Positions 52,180-60,787 of a stretch of DNA of 64,000 nt are shown one piece after another; the first letter of the stretch is position 1, and each line of letters starts with the position of its first letter. This stretch comes from Bryobacteraceae bacterium (GTDB lineage: Bacteria > Acidobacteriota > Terriglobia > Bryobacterales > Bryobacteraceae), in NCBI GenBank assembly GCA_026002875.1, contig BPGE01000001.1:1736001-1800000 (forward strand). The letters run 5' to 3'. The translations under genes and the position numbers were made by a program. The notes under the pieces are model-generated. The model saw only the letters and a list, made by a program, of their open reading frames with translations. It did not search any database and was not told where the DNA came from.

Positions 52180-54012
52180 TCAGTTGCGCAGGGCCGCGCC
52201 GGCCTCGCCGGCGATGGCGGCGAGGTCGAGGATCAGCCCGACGCGGCCGTCGCCGAGGATCGCGCCGCCGGCGAAGCCCTTGGCCTCGCGGAAGGCGGGG
52301 CCGAGGGTTTTGATGACGACCTCCTGCTTGCCGGCCAGCTCGTCGACCAGCAGGCAGAAGACGCGGCTGCCGCTTTCGCCGACGATCATGAGACCTTCGC
52401 AGGGATCCTCGCTGCGCGGGGCGACGCCGAGGCGGGAGGCGAGCCGCACAAGAGGCAGCAGGCGGCCGCGCACCATGACCATTTCGCCCTTGCCCTCGAC
52501 GGTGAAGACCTGCTCGGGGCTGGCCTTGAACATCTCGCGGACGGCGAAGATGGGGACGATGAAGCGTTCGCCGCCGACGGCGACGATGAGGCCGTCGATG
52601 ATGGCCAGCGTGAGCGGCACCTTGAGCAGGAAGGTCGTGCCGGCGCCGCTCGAGCTGACGATCTCGATGCGGCCGCGGAGCTTGTTGATGTGCTTGCGGA
52701 CGACGTCCATGCCGACGCCGCGGCCGCTGACGTCGGTGACCTGCTCGGCGGTGGAGAAGCCGGGCTCGAAGATCAGATGGAAAACCTCGGTGTCGCTCAG
52801 CTTGGCGTCGGCCGAGACGAGGCCGCGCTCGACGGCCTTGCGGAAGATCCTGTCCCGGTTGAGGCCGCGGCCGTCGTCGCTGATTTCGATGACGATCATG
52901 CCGGCCTGGTGGGAGGCCGACAGGCGGATGCGCCCGGCCGGAGGCTTGCCCTTGGCCTCGCGCTCGGCGGGCGGCTCGAGGCCGTGGTCCATGCTGTTGC
53001 GGAGCATATGCACGAGCGGGTCGTGCAGCTCTTCGACGATGGTGCGGTCCAGCTCGACGTCCTCGCCGTGGAGCTCGAGCTCGGCCAGCTTGCCGGACTT
53101 GCGGGCCAGGTCGCGCACGAGCCGCGTCATGCGCCGGAACAGCTGTCCGATGGGGACCATGCGCATGGCCATCGCAGTTTTCTGGACCTCGCCGGTGACG
53201 CGCGACAGGTGGGCGATGTCGCGCTGCAGCCGCGGGGACTTGACCTGGGCGAAGTCGGGGTTGTGGCGGAGCATGGTCTGGGCGATGACGAGTTCGCCGA
53301 CCATGTCGACGAGGTACTCGAGCTTGGCGGTGTCGATCTTGACGAGCGCGGCGTCGCTCTGCGGCCGGGGCTTGCCGGGCTCGGCGGCGTCGGCCGCGGC
53401 CGGCTCGCGGGGCGGGGCTTCCGCGGGCTGCGCGGGGGAGCCGGACTCTTCGGCCTCGCCGGCTTCTCCGGCCGCGGCGGCCTGGATGCGGGCGATCAGG
53501 GCGCCGGGATCGGGCGGCGCCGCGGCGGGCCGGCCGGCGGCGGCGGCTTCGATGGCGTCGAGCCACGAGCGGAGGTAATCGCCCGAGGCGAGCACGACGT
53601 CGACCGCAGCGGGGCGCATGACGAGCTGGCCGTTGCGGGCCAGATCGAGCAGCGTCTCGGTTTCATGGGCGACGCGCTGCATGACCGAGTAGTCGAGGAA
53701 CCCGGCCAGGCCCTTGATCGTGTGGAAGCTGCGGAAGGCCGCGTGCAGCGTCTCCTGCGTATGCACGCCCTGCTCGATCTCGAGCAGGCAGGCCTCGATG
53801 CGGGCCAGATGCTCGCGGGCCTCGACGAGGAAGTCCTGGACGAGCTCGGGATCCTGGGCCAGCGGATTCGAGGCCGGGGCGGCGGCCTCTTCCATGCTTT
53901 CAGCCAGCGCGCGCAGCCCCTCGGCCGGGTCCTGCCCCGTCGCGCCCGCCGTCTCCGGGCGGTCCGGCGCAGCGGCCGGACCGCCCTCGATTCTCTCCCT
54001 GTCCTGCGCCAT
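52180..54012 (-). CDS. cheA: Chemotaxis histidine kinase CheA (no clear P2 domain)
   Basis: A 610-residue kinase. The P1 domain has the phosphorylated His97 in FRSFHTIKGLAGF. A Pro/Ala/Glu-rich linker (about 165-225) replaces a recognisable P2 CheY-docking domain. P3 (LEYLVDMVGELVIAQTML), P4 (ELHDPLVHMLRNSMDHGLEPP, ISDDGRGLN, DVSGRGVGMDVV, SGAGTTFLLKVPLTLAI) and P5, a CheW-like domain, follow. It phosphorylates CheY and CheB. The first 45 residues before P1 are an unusual low-complexity extension. Confidence 0.95.
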   Translation of the reverse strand: MAQDRERIEGGPAAAPDRPETAGATGQDPAEGLRALAESMEEAAAPASNPLAQDPELVQDFLVEAREHLARIEACLLEIEQGVHTQETLHAAFRSFHTIKGLAGFLDYSVMQRVAHETETLLDLARNGQLVMRPAAVDVVLASGDYLRSWLDAIEAAAAGRPAAAPPDPGALIARIQAAAAGEAGEAEESGSPAQPAEAPPREPAAADAAEPGKPRPQSDAALVKIDTAKLEYLVDMVGELVIAQTMLRHNPDFAQVKSPRLQRDIAHLSRVTGEVQKTAMAMRMVPIGQLFRRMTRLVRDLARKSGKLAELELHGEDVELDRTIVEELHDPLVHMLRNSMDHGLEPPAEREAKGKPPAGRIRLSASHQAGMIVIEISDDGRGLNRDRIFRKAVERGLVSADAKLSDTEVFHLIFEPGFSTAEQVTDVSGRGVGMDVVRKHINKLRGRIEIVSSSGAGTTFLLKVPLTLAIIDGLIVAVGGERFIVPIFAVREMFKASPEQVFTVEGKGEMVMVRGRLLPLVRLASRLGVAPRSEDPCEGLMIVGESGSRVFCLLVDELAGKQEVVIKTLGPAFREAKGFAGGAILGDGRVGLILDLAAIAGEAGAALRN

Positions 54013-54056
54013 GGCGGTGACTCACAATTCCGGTTTCGCCTGTTGTGCGGGGCCGC

Positions 54057-55631
54057 TCAGAAGTCGCGGAAGCCGTCCTCGAGCGGGATTTCCATGCGCG
54101 CGGCCGTCTTGACGCCGACGGGACGGGCCGGGAGGCTGCGCGCGGCGGCGGCAACGGCCGGCCGCGGAGCGGGCGCAAGCCGGTCGTCCTCCTCGCCGGC
54201 GCCGACGAGCTCGCGCAGCCGCTCGACGGCGGCCTGCAGGTGCTGGGCCTGGGCCGACATCTCCTCGCCGGCCGAGGCGCTCTCTTCGGCGCTGGCGGCG
54301 GTGGACTGGGTGACCTGCTGCATCTGGGCCACGGCGCGGGCGATCTGCTCGATGCCGCGGGCCTGCTCCTGGCTGCCCATGTGAACCTCGCTGGCCAGGA
54401 CGCGGATGCGGGAGGCGTTTTCGAAGACGCGCGTGATGCAGGCGGCCACTTCGTCGAGCCGCAGCTTGCCTTCGTTGGAGCGCACGATCGACTCCTCGAT
54501 CAGGTCCGAGGTGTCCTTGGCGGCCTGGGCGCAGCGCTGGGCGAGGTTGCGGACCTCGTCGGCGACGACGGCGAAGCCCATGCCGGCCTCGCCGGCGCGG
54601 GCCGCCTCGACGGCGGCGTTGAGGGCGAGGATGTTGGTCTGGAAGGCGATCTCGTCGATGACGCGGATGATGCGGCTGATCTTTTCGCTCGAGGCGTTGA
54701 TCTCCTTCATCGACTCGATCATCTGGCCGAGCTTCTCGTTGGTCTCCTTGAGCAGCTGGTCGGCCTTTTCGGTCTCGCCGGCGGCCATGGAGGCGTTCTC
54801 GGCGTTCTTCTGCGTCATCGAGTTCAGCTCTTCGGTGGAGGCGGAGGTCTCCTCGAGCGACGCCGCCTGTTCGCTCGAGCCCTGGGCGAGCGCCTGCGAG
54901 CTGCTGGAGACCTGGGCCGCCGCGCTGGCCACCTGGCGGGCGCCGTCGGCGATTTCGGCGGCGATGCGCTTGAGCGTGCGGTCGGCGCGGCGCATGATCC
55001 ACATGGCGGCGGCGGTGACGGCGGCGGCGGCCAGCAGGACGAGGACGGTCAGCCAGACCGACATCCGGGCGTGCGAGGCCGCTTCATCGGAGCGTTCGCC
55101 GAGCCGCTTCCTCTGCATCGAGACGAGATCGGCCGAGGCGTTCTGCATCTCCTGGATCAGCGGGCGGAAGACGGCGGCTTCCATTTTGGTCGCCTCGTCG
55201 AAGCGCTGCGCCTGCAGGTGGCCGTCGAAGACCTTCGCCTGCCGCATCCACTCCTGGGTGGCCGTCTTCATGCGCTGCGCGGCCTGGCGGCCCTCGCTGG
55301 TTTCCAGAAGCGGCTCGATGGCGGCCAGCGCCGATTCGATGTCGCGGCCGGCCTGTTCCATGCGGTCCTGACCGGCCTGCGCGGCGGCGGCGTCGCCGGT
55401 CATGCTCGACAGCAGCACGCCGCGCAGGGCGGCCTGACCGGCGGCGACCTGCTCGCTGACGCGGGTGGCGAGCTCGATTTTCTTCGACTCCCTGCCGACG
55501 GCCGACTCGAGCAGCGCGCGCAGGTTGGAGACGCTGTAGATGGACACGCCGCCCACCAGCAGCAGGAACGCGCCGGTCAGCCCCAGGCTGAGATACATCT
55601 TGCTGCCCAAATTCCGTTTCGAAAACGACAT
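54057..55631 (-). CDS. Methyl-accepting chemotaxis protein
   Basis: A 524-residue receptor from the ATG at 55631, preceded by AAGGAAGG. TM1 is about residues 13-33, a helical periplasmic domain (four-helix-bundle type) spans 35-185, and TM2 about 190-213. The cytoplasmic coiled coil has the conserved tip [40 protein letters not shown]. The C-terminus ends EDGFRDF and lacks the NWETF pentapeptide that tethers CheR/CheB. The ligand is unknown. Confidence 0.93.
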   Translation of the reverse strand: MSFSKRNLGSKMYLSLGLTGAFLLLVGGVSIYSVSNLRALLESAVGRESKKIELATRVSEQVAAGQAALRGVLLSSMTGDAAAAQAGQDRMEQAGRDIESALAAIEPLLETSEGRQAAQRMKTATQEWMRQAKVFDGHLQAQRFDEATKMEAAVFRPLIQEMQNASADLVSMQRKRLGERSDEAASHARMSVWLTVLVLLAAAAVTAAAMWIMRRADRTLKRIAAEIADGARQVASAAAQVSSSSQALAQGSSEQAASLEETSASTEELNSMTQKNAENASMAAGETEKADQLLKETNEKLGQMIESMKEINASSEKISRIIRVIDEIAFQTNILALNAAVEAARAGEAGMGFAVVADEVRNLAQRCAQAAKDTSDLIEESIVRSNEGKLRLDEVAACITRVFENASRIRVLASEVHMGSQEQARGIEQIARAVAQMQQVTQSTAASAEESASAGEEMSAQAQHLQAAVERLRELVGAGEEDDRLAPAPRPAVAAAARSLPARPVGVKTAARMEIPLEDGFRDF

Positions 55632-55692
55632 CGCTTGCTTCCTTCCTTGCATTGGTGAAACTGGTTCCATTGCCCCTTGCGCCGGAGCGGAC

Positions 55693-56241
55693 TCAGGCCT
55701 CCGCCGGCGCGGCCTCCTCGCCCAACGGCAGCAGCTCGAGCCCGCCGAGCTCCTGCGCCGTCATCACTTCGTCAATGTCGAGCAGGATCTTGACCCGCCC
55801 CTTGACCTTGGCCATGCCGAGGACGTAGGGCAGGCGGACATCGTCGCCGAAGGACGGCGTGTCCTCGATCTCCTGCTCCTGGATGGTGAGCACCTCGCTG
55901 ACGCCGTCGACGACGACGCCCATGAGGAGGGGCTCGCCCTGGCCGCCGCGGCGCTGCACCTGGAGCACGACGATGCAGGTGCGGGAGGTGGATTCGCCGT
56001 CGGGCATGCCGAACTTGCGGCGGAGGTCGACGACGGGGATGACTTTGCCGCGGAGATTGATGACGCCGCGGACGTAGTGCGGGGTCTGCGGCACTTCGGT
56101 GATTTCCTGCAGCCCCATGATCTCGCGCACCTTGAGGACGGCCACGGCGAACTCTTCGCGGCCGAGGTGGAAGACGAGGTATTTGCCCTGGCGGCCGCTG
56201 CCGCCGCGGGTCTGCCTGCTCAAAACGCTCTGCGCGTCCAT
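55693..56241 (-). CDS. cheW: Chemotaxis coupling protein CheW
   Basis: A 182-residue CheW-domain protein: [56 protein letters not shown] and [13 protein letters not shown]. It links receptor and CheA. It is first in the operon, and its upstream gap (176 bp to the divergent peroxiredoxin gene) should contain the operon promoter. Short charged extensions flank the domain. Confidence 0.95.
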   Translation of the reverse strand: MDAQSVLSRQTRGGSGRQGKYLVFHLGREEFAVAVLKVREIMGLQEITEVPQTPHYVRGVINLRGKVIPVVDLRRKFGMPDGESTSRTCIVVLQVQRRGGQGEPLLMGVVVDGVSEVLTIQEQEIEDTPSFGDDVRLPYVLGMAKVKGRVKILLDIDEVMTAQELGGLELLPLGEEAAPAEA

Positions 56242-56417
56242 GCGTCCGACGATCCTTCCGGATGGCGGCCGCGCCCCGTTTCCCGCGGAGGTCCGCCGGG
56301 GGCGCGGCTCTCACCGCACATATCGGACGGGCGGGGAAGAATCGCAGAGAAAGTTGGCGGTTGTGGTATGCTCGGCGCAAGTCCGCGCTCTGGCGCGGAA
56401 CTCGACAAGGAGGCGCA

Positions 56418-56945
56418 ATGCGCACTGGGATTGCATTCCTGCTGTTGGCGGGGCTGGCGCTGGGCCAGCCGGCGGCGCCGCCGAAGACGCATCTGAAGCC
56501 GGGCGACGAGGCGCCGGATTTCCGGCTGCGGACGACGGACGGCAAGGAATTCCATCTGGGCTCGCACCGCGGGAAGACGGTGGTGGTGGCGTTCTTTCCG
56601 GCGGCGTTCACCGGCGGTTGAACGAAGGAGATGACGGCGTACCAGGCTGGTATCGCGGAATTCGAAAAGACGGGCGCCGTGGTGATTGGCGTCAGCACGG
56701 ACAATCTGCCCTCGCTGCGGCACTGGGCGCAGGAGGTGCTGAAGCTGAGCTTTCCGCTGGCGAGCGATTTTGTGCGGCGCGAGGTGGCGCGCGCCTACGG
56801 GGTGCTGAACGAGGCGAGCGGGATCGCCAACCGGGCGACGTTCGTCGTGGGACCGGACGGGCGGATCGTGCACATCGACGAGGGCTCGGCGGCGCTCGAC
56901 CCCGAGGGCGCGCTCACGGCGTGCCGGCGGACGAAGAAGCCGTAG
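56418..56945 (+). CDS. Secreted peroxiredoxin with in-frame TGA (probable selenocysteine) at the catalytic position
   Basis: Read through one TGA (56619-56621), the frame encodes 175 residues. The start at 56418 has AAGGAGG four bases upstream, and MRTGIAFLLLAGLALGQ is a signal peptide. Then come LKPGDEAPDFRLRTTDGKEF and VVAFFPAAFTGG, the TGA as residue 68, and TKEMTAYQAGIAEFEKTGAVVIGVSTDN. In AhpC/TSA peroxiredoxins this position is the peroxidatic Cys (AFTxxCTKE). Reading frame and homology continue without break to the end (ATFVVGPDGRIVHID). A SECIS-like hairpin follows the TGA. Selenocysteine is the best reading; a nonsense mutation at exactly this codon is less likely. It would reduce peroxides in the periplasm. 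Confidence 0.88.
56637..56656 (+). promoter_or_regulatory. Bacterial SECIS-like hairpin after the peroxiredoxin TGA
   Basis: The transcript can fold GCG-TACCA / TGGTA-T-CGC with apical loop GGC (56645-56647) and one bulged U. The stem starts 15 nt after the TGA and the loop lies about 23-25 nt after it. Bacterial SECIS elements lie inside the reading frame directly after the UGA, with a short apical loop that has G in its first two positions, as here. SelB binding is inferred. Confidence 0.7.
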
Positions 56946-56957
56946 GCGCGCGGGCGG

Positions 56958-57596
56958 TCAGGGCAGTTCGCGGATCCAGATGTCGCGGAACTGCATGTGG
57001 CCGTCGCCGCCGGAGTGCAGCTGCAGGGCGATCGTGCCGGTGAGGAACGGCGCGCGGGGGTCGGTGAAATCGACCATCTGCACGCCGTTCAGGCGCGAGA
57101 TGTAGCGGTTGCCGTTGACGGTGACGAGCATTTCGTTCCACTCGTTCTGGCGGACCACCGTTTCGTTTTCCGGCGCGGGCCAGACGATCCACTGGCGGCC
57201 GAAGCCGTAGACGCCGCCCGTGTGGCGGCCGATGGCGCAGTCGATTTCGAACTGCGCGCCCTGGCTGACGTCGGCGGTGCCGGGCTTGAAGCGCGTGTGG
57301 AAATAGACGCCGGAATTTCCCGTGCCAATGCACTTGAATTTGAGGGAAAGCTGGAAATTGCGGTAGTCTTTTGCGGTTTCCAGGTACCCGTATTCTTTTG
57401 TGACGGCGCGGCCGATGAGGACGCCGTCGGAGACGGTCCATTCCTCCTTGCCGACGACGTTCCAGCCGGAGAGATCCTTGCCGTTGAACAGTTGCACCCA
57501 GTCCTCGCCGGGCGGGCGCACGCCTTTGGGCAACTGGGCCGGCAGCAGGGCGGCTGCGGCCGCGCAGAGAAGGGCGGTGCAGAGGGAACGCTTCAT
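56958..57596 (-). CDS. Secreted DUF1080 (3-keto-disaccharide hydrolase-like) protein
   Basis: A 212-residue protein from the ATG at 57596 (MKRSLCTALLCAAAAALLPAQ, signal peptide). The beta-sandwich DUF1080 signature is WVQLFNGKDLSGWNVVGKEEWTVSDGVLIG, then GNSGVYFHTRF, WNEMLVTVNGNRYISRLNGVQMVDF and IALQLHSGGDGHMQFRDIWIREL. The family is abundant in Acidobacteria and Planctomycetes; some members hydrolyse 3-keto-glycosides. The open frame continues upstream through repeat array 2, which is not coding. It is convergent with the peroxiredoxin gene (12-bp gap). Confidence 0.88.
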   Translation of the reverse strand: MKRSLCTALLCAAAAALLPAQLPKGVRPPGEDWVQLFNGKDLSGWNVVGKEEWTVSDGVLIGRAVTKEYGYLETAKDYRNFQLSLKFKCIGTGNSGVYFHTRFKPGTADVSQGAQFEIDCAIGRHTGGVYGFGRQWIVWPAPENETVVRQNEWNEMLVTVNGNRYISRLNGVQMVDFTDPRAPFLTGTIALQLHSGGDGHMQFRDIWIRELP

Positions 57597-57695
57597 GGGT
57601 TTCAGCTTATCGCCGGGGGAGGCGGGTGCGCCAGCGGAGGGAGGCGGGCGGCCTGAAGACCGGGCGGGAGGGGGGCTTTGCGCGGACGAGGCAAG

Positions 57696-58137
57696 CACGG
57701 TTGGGATGCAGCCCTCGCGCAAGCGCGAGGGGAGATCCGTGGGGGAGGGTGCGAGGGGCACGGTTGGGATGCAGCCGCCGCCCAAGGGCGGCGGGAAACC
57801 CGTTGGGGGGGTGCGAGGGGAAGCCCGGGGGGATGCAGCCGCCGCCCAAGGGCGGCGGGAAACCCGTTGGGGGGGTGCGAGGGGCACGGTTGGGATGCAG
57901 CCCTCGCGCAAGCGCGAGGGGAAGCCCGGGGGGATACAGCCCTCGCGCAAGCGCGAGGGGAGGTCCGTGGGGGAGGGTGAGAGGAGCACGGTTGGGATGC
58001 AGCCGCCGCCCAAGGGCGGCGGGAAACCCGTTGGGGGGGTGCGAGGGGCACGGTTGGGATGCAGCCCTCGCGCAAGCGCGAGGGGAAGCCCGGGGGGATG
58101 CAGCCCTCGCGCAAGCGCGAGGGGAGATCCGTTGGGG
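57696..58137 (-). repeat. Hairpin repeat array 2 (8 units)
   Basis: The same repeat as at 32785-33310, on the opposite strand. The box GGATGCAG (GGATACAG once) starts at 57704, 57767, 57831, 57893, 57932, 57995, 58057 and 58096, so spacings are again 39 or 62-64 bp. Units 1, 4, 5, 7 and 8 carry the stem CCCTCGCGC/GCGCGAGGG; units 2, 3 and 6 carry CCGCCGCCC/GGGCGGCGG. Both arms change together. Long linkers contain AAACCCGTTGGGGGGGTGCGAGG. It lies between two minus-strand genes, after the DegT gene and before the DUF1080 gene. I see no coding signal. Confidence 0.95.
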
Positions 58138-58263
58138 AGGGCGCGGGGGAGGACTGGTCGCGCGCTGCGCGCGCGATGGGACGGTGTTGGCCGGTTGGAG
58201 AGGTTTGGTCGCCGCTTCGTCGCAGCCCTCCGGGCTGTTCGTGCGCGGCTGTGATCAGCGCTG

Positions 58264-59376
58264 TCAGATGCCTGGCCAGGAGTTGCAGGCGCGGATGACG
58301 GCATCGACCTCTTCGTCGTGCAGATAGGGATGGATGGGGAGGCTGACTTCGCGGCGGCAGAAGAGGCGTGCGGGCGAGGGATCGCCGACGATCTCGTAAC
58401 GGGCTTCGCGCAGTGCGGGCTGATCAAACATGGGCAGCGGATAATGTTCCGCCGTCTGGACGCCGCATCCGGTCATGTGCCGGCGGAAGGACTCTCTGGC
58501 GCCGTCGGGGACGAGGACGGGGAACAGGTGCCAGACGGATTCGGAGCCGGGCGGGGGCGGAGGGATTTCGATCTGCGGGTGGCGGATGCCCTCGATGTAG
58601 GAGCGGGCGATCGAGCGGCGGCGGGAGGTCCATGCGGGAAGGCGGGGCAGGCCTGCATCGGAGAGAAAAGCAGCCTGGAGTTCGTCGAGGCGGCTGTTGA
58701 GTCCGGCGACCGCGTGATTGTACTTGCCCTGCTGGCCGTAGTCGCGCCAGCAGCGGGCCAGGGCGTCGAGGTCCGCATCCCGAGTGAGGAGCGCGCCGCC
58801 GTCGCCCATGGCGCCGAGGTTCTTGGTGGGGTAGAAGCTGGTGGCGGCGACGCGTCCGGCGGATCCGCAGGGGCGGCCAAGGAAGCGGGCGAGGATCGAC
58901 TGGGCGCAATCCTCGACGATGTGCACGCCGCGTGCGGCGATCGAGTCGAGTTTTTGAAGGTCGAGGCAGTGGCCGTAGAGGTGGACGGGGAGGAAGAAGC
59001 GGATGGAGGAGTCCTGGCCGAGGATGTGGGCACAGGCATCGAGGTCGGCGAGGCCGTTGGGGGCGCAGGGAGCGAAGACGGGCACGGCTCCGGCGCGGAG
59101 CACGGCGAGGGTTGTCGCGAAGGCGGAGACGGGGGCGACGAGGACGCGGTCGCCGGGGCGGCAGCCGAGGATGCGGAGGCCGATTTCGAGGGCGTCGAGG
59201 CCGCTGGCGACGCCGGCGGCATGGGGCAGGCCCCACGCGGCGGCGAGGTTCTGTTCGAAGCGCTCGACTTCGCGGCCGAGGATGTACCATCCGGAGGCGC
59301 CGGTGCGGTCGAGGGCGCGGCGGAAATCCGGGGCGGTTTCCTCCCATTGCCGGCGGAAATCGTTCATCAAAATCAT
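58264..59376 (-). CDS. DegT/DnrJ/EryC1/StrS-family PLP aminotransferase
   Basis: A 370-residue protein (start ATG 59376; ATG 59367 is possible). It shows GVASGLDALEIGLRILGCRPGDRVLV, VHIVEDCAQSILARFLGRPCG, and the PLP lysine near 183 in TSFYPTKNLGAMGDGG. It ends EVSLPIHPYLHDEEVDAVIRACNSW, typical of sugar aminotransferases. There are no glycan genes next to it, unlike the DegT gene at 16281. It is followed on its strand by repeat array 2. Its substrate is probably a keto-sugar nucleotide, but unknown. Confidence 0.9.
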   Translation of the reverse strand: MILMNDFRRQWEETAPDFRRALDRTGASGWYILGREVERFEQNLAAAWGLPHAAGVASGLDALEIGLRILGCRPGDRVLVAPVSAFATTLAVLRAGAVPVFAPCAPNGLADLDACAHILGQDSSIRFFLPVHLYGHCLDLQKLDSIAARGVHIVEDCAQSILARFLGRPCGSAGRVAATSFYPTKNLGAMGDGGALLTRDADLDALARCWRDYGQQGKYNHAVAGLNSRLDELQAAFLSDAGLPRLPAWTSRRRSIARSYIEGIRHPQIEIPPPPPGSESVWHLFPVLVPDGARESFRRHMTGCGVQTAEHYPLPMFDQPALREARYEIVGDPSPARLFCRREVSLPIHPYLHDEEVDAVIRACNSWPGI

Positions 59377-59554
59377 CGAGTTTTTCCTGAATTCCGGACA
59401 TTGTTCCAGAAATTCATCCGGAGATTGCCGGGAACATCCGTCCGGGAGCGGCGGCGCCGCCGGGGCGGCCCCCGGCTGTCAGTATAGCCGCAGGGGGCTG
59501 GAATCGGGGGCGCGCCGGTGCTAGGTTGTGGCCAAGAAAGAATGGAGGTGAGAC

Positions 59555-60787
59555 ATGGCGCAAGGCCGATGGCTGGGAGCGGCGGCGCGCCTGGCCGGCG
59601 CGCACATTCTGCGGGAAGCGGGCGACCCTCCGGTGCGGATCGTCCTGCCTGACGGCACGGCGGTGCAGACGGCGGACGGAGAGGCGCGGTTCACGCTGCG
59701 GATCCTGACATGGCGGGCACTGGCGGCGATGGCGGCGGATCCGGAGACGGGGTTCGCCGAGAAATACGCGGCGGGCGCTGTCGAGGTGGAAGGCGCGCTC
59801 GAGGAGTTCTGCGACACGATTTACAGCCACTGGCCGCGGAGCGGGAGCAGCGGCCTGGCGGCGCGCCTGCTGGCGTGGTATCTGGACTGGACGCAGCGGA
59901 GGTCGCAGCGGGCGGCGAAGAAAAACATCCGCAGGCACTACGATCTGGGCAACGAGTTTTACCGGATGTGGCTGGACGAGGAGATGCTGTACACGTGCGC
60001 CTTTTTCCCGAGCGAGGAGGCGACGCTGGAAGAGGCGCAGGCGGCGAAGATGGAGCGGGTGGCGCGGAAGCTGGGGCTGGAGGCGGGCGAACGGGTGGTG
60101 GACGCGGGCTGCGGATGGGGGGCGTTTGCGCTGTACGTGGCGCGGGCGCATGGCTGCCGGGTGCGGGCGTTCAACATCAGCGAGGAGCAGATTGCGTGGG
60201 CGCGGCGGCGCTGCCGCGAGCTGGGGCTGGAAGGGCGGGTGGAGTTCGTGCTCGACGATTACCGCAACATCACGGGCACGTATGATGCGTTTGCGTCGAT
60301 CGGGATGCTGGAGCACGTGGGGAAGGAGCATTACCGGGATCTGGGGGAGGTGATCCGGCGGACGATTGGCGAGAAGGGGCGCGGACTGCTGCACTTCATC
60401 GGGCGGTCGCGTCCGGCGCCGCTGAGCGCGTGGATCCGGAAGAGGATTTTTCCGGGCGCGTACGCACCGGCGCTGAGCGAGATGCTGCCGCTGCTCGAGG
60501 CGGGCGGCTATCATGTGGCCGATATCGAGAACCTGCGCTCGCACTATGCAAGGACGCTGCGGTGCTGGCGGGAGAGGTTCGAAGCGGCCGAGCTGCAGGC
60601 GCGGGCGATGTACGGGGAAGAGTTCGCGCGGGCGTGGAAGCTGTACCTGGCGGGTTCGGAGGCGTCGTTCCGGAGCGGATCGCTGGAGCTGTATCAGGTG
60701 CTGTTTGCGGGACCGCGGTGCGGGAAGAAGCTGTGGACGCGCGAAAACTGGCAGAATGTGGCGATACGGGCCGGTGAGCACGCATGA
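59555..60787 (+). CDS. cfa: Cyclopropane-fatty-acyl-phospholipid synthase-family methyltransferase
   Basis: A 410-residue protein with a strong GGAGGTGA site before the ATG. The N-terminal lipid-binding region (residues 1-125) precedes KNIRRHYDLGNEFYRMWLDEEMLYTCAFF, the SAM motif VVDAGCGWGAFALYVA, FNISEEQIAWARRR and FASIGMLEHVGKEHY. These segments match CFA synthases, which add a methylene from SAM to unsaturated phospholipid chains. Related enzymes make mid-chain methyl branches. It overlaps the flavoprotein gene by 4 bp, suggesting a paired lipid modification. Confidence 0.9.
   Translation: MAQGRWLGAAARLAGAHILREAGDPPVRIVLPDGTAVQTADGEARFTLRILTWRALAAMAADPETGFAEKYAAGAVEVEGALEEFCDTIYSHWPRSGSSGLAARLLAWYLDWTQRRSQRAAKKNIRRHYDLGNEFYRMWLDEEMLYTCAFFPSEEATLEEAQAAKMERVARKLGLEAGERVVDAGCGWGAFALYVARAHGCRVRAFNISEEQIAWARRRCRELGLEGRVEFVLDDYRNITGTYDAFASIGMLEHVGKEHYRDLGEVIRRTIGEKGRGLLHFIGRSRPAPLSAWIRKRIFPGAYAPALSEMLPLLEAGGYHVADIENLRSHYARTLRCWRERFEAAELQARAMYGEEFARAWKLYLAGSEASFRSGSLELYQVLFAGPRCGKKLWTRENWQNVAIRAGEHA

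Noticed and set aside
56418-56945. Peroxiredoxin as two separate genes or a pseudogene
   Set aside because: The TGA is in frame, at the exact catalytic Cys position, with intact homology on both sides, a strong start and a SECIS-like hairpin. A second start at 56631 would give a peroxiredoxin without its active site.
57602-58427. Long N-terminal extension of the DUF1080 protein through array 2
   Set aside because: It would put Pro/Arg repeat translations before a perfectly good signal peptide at 57596.
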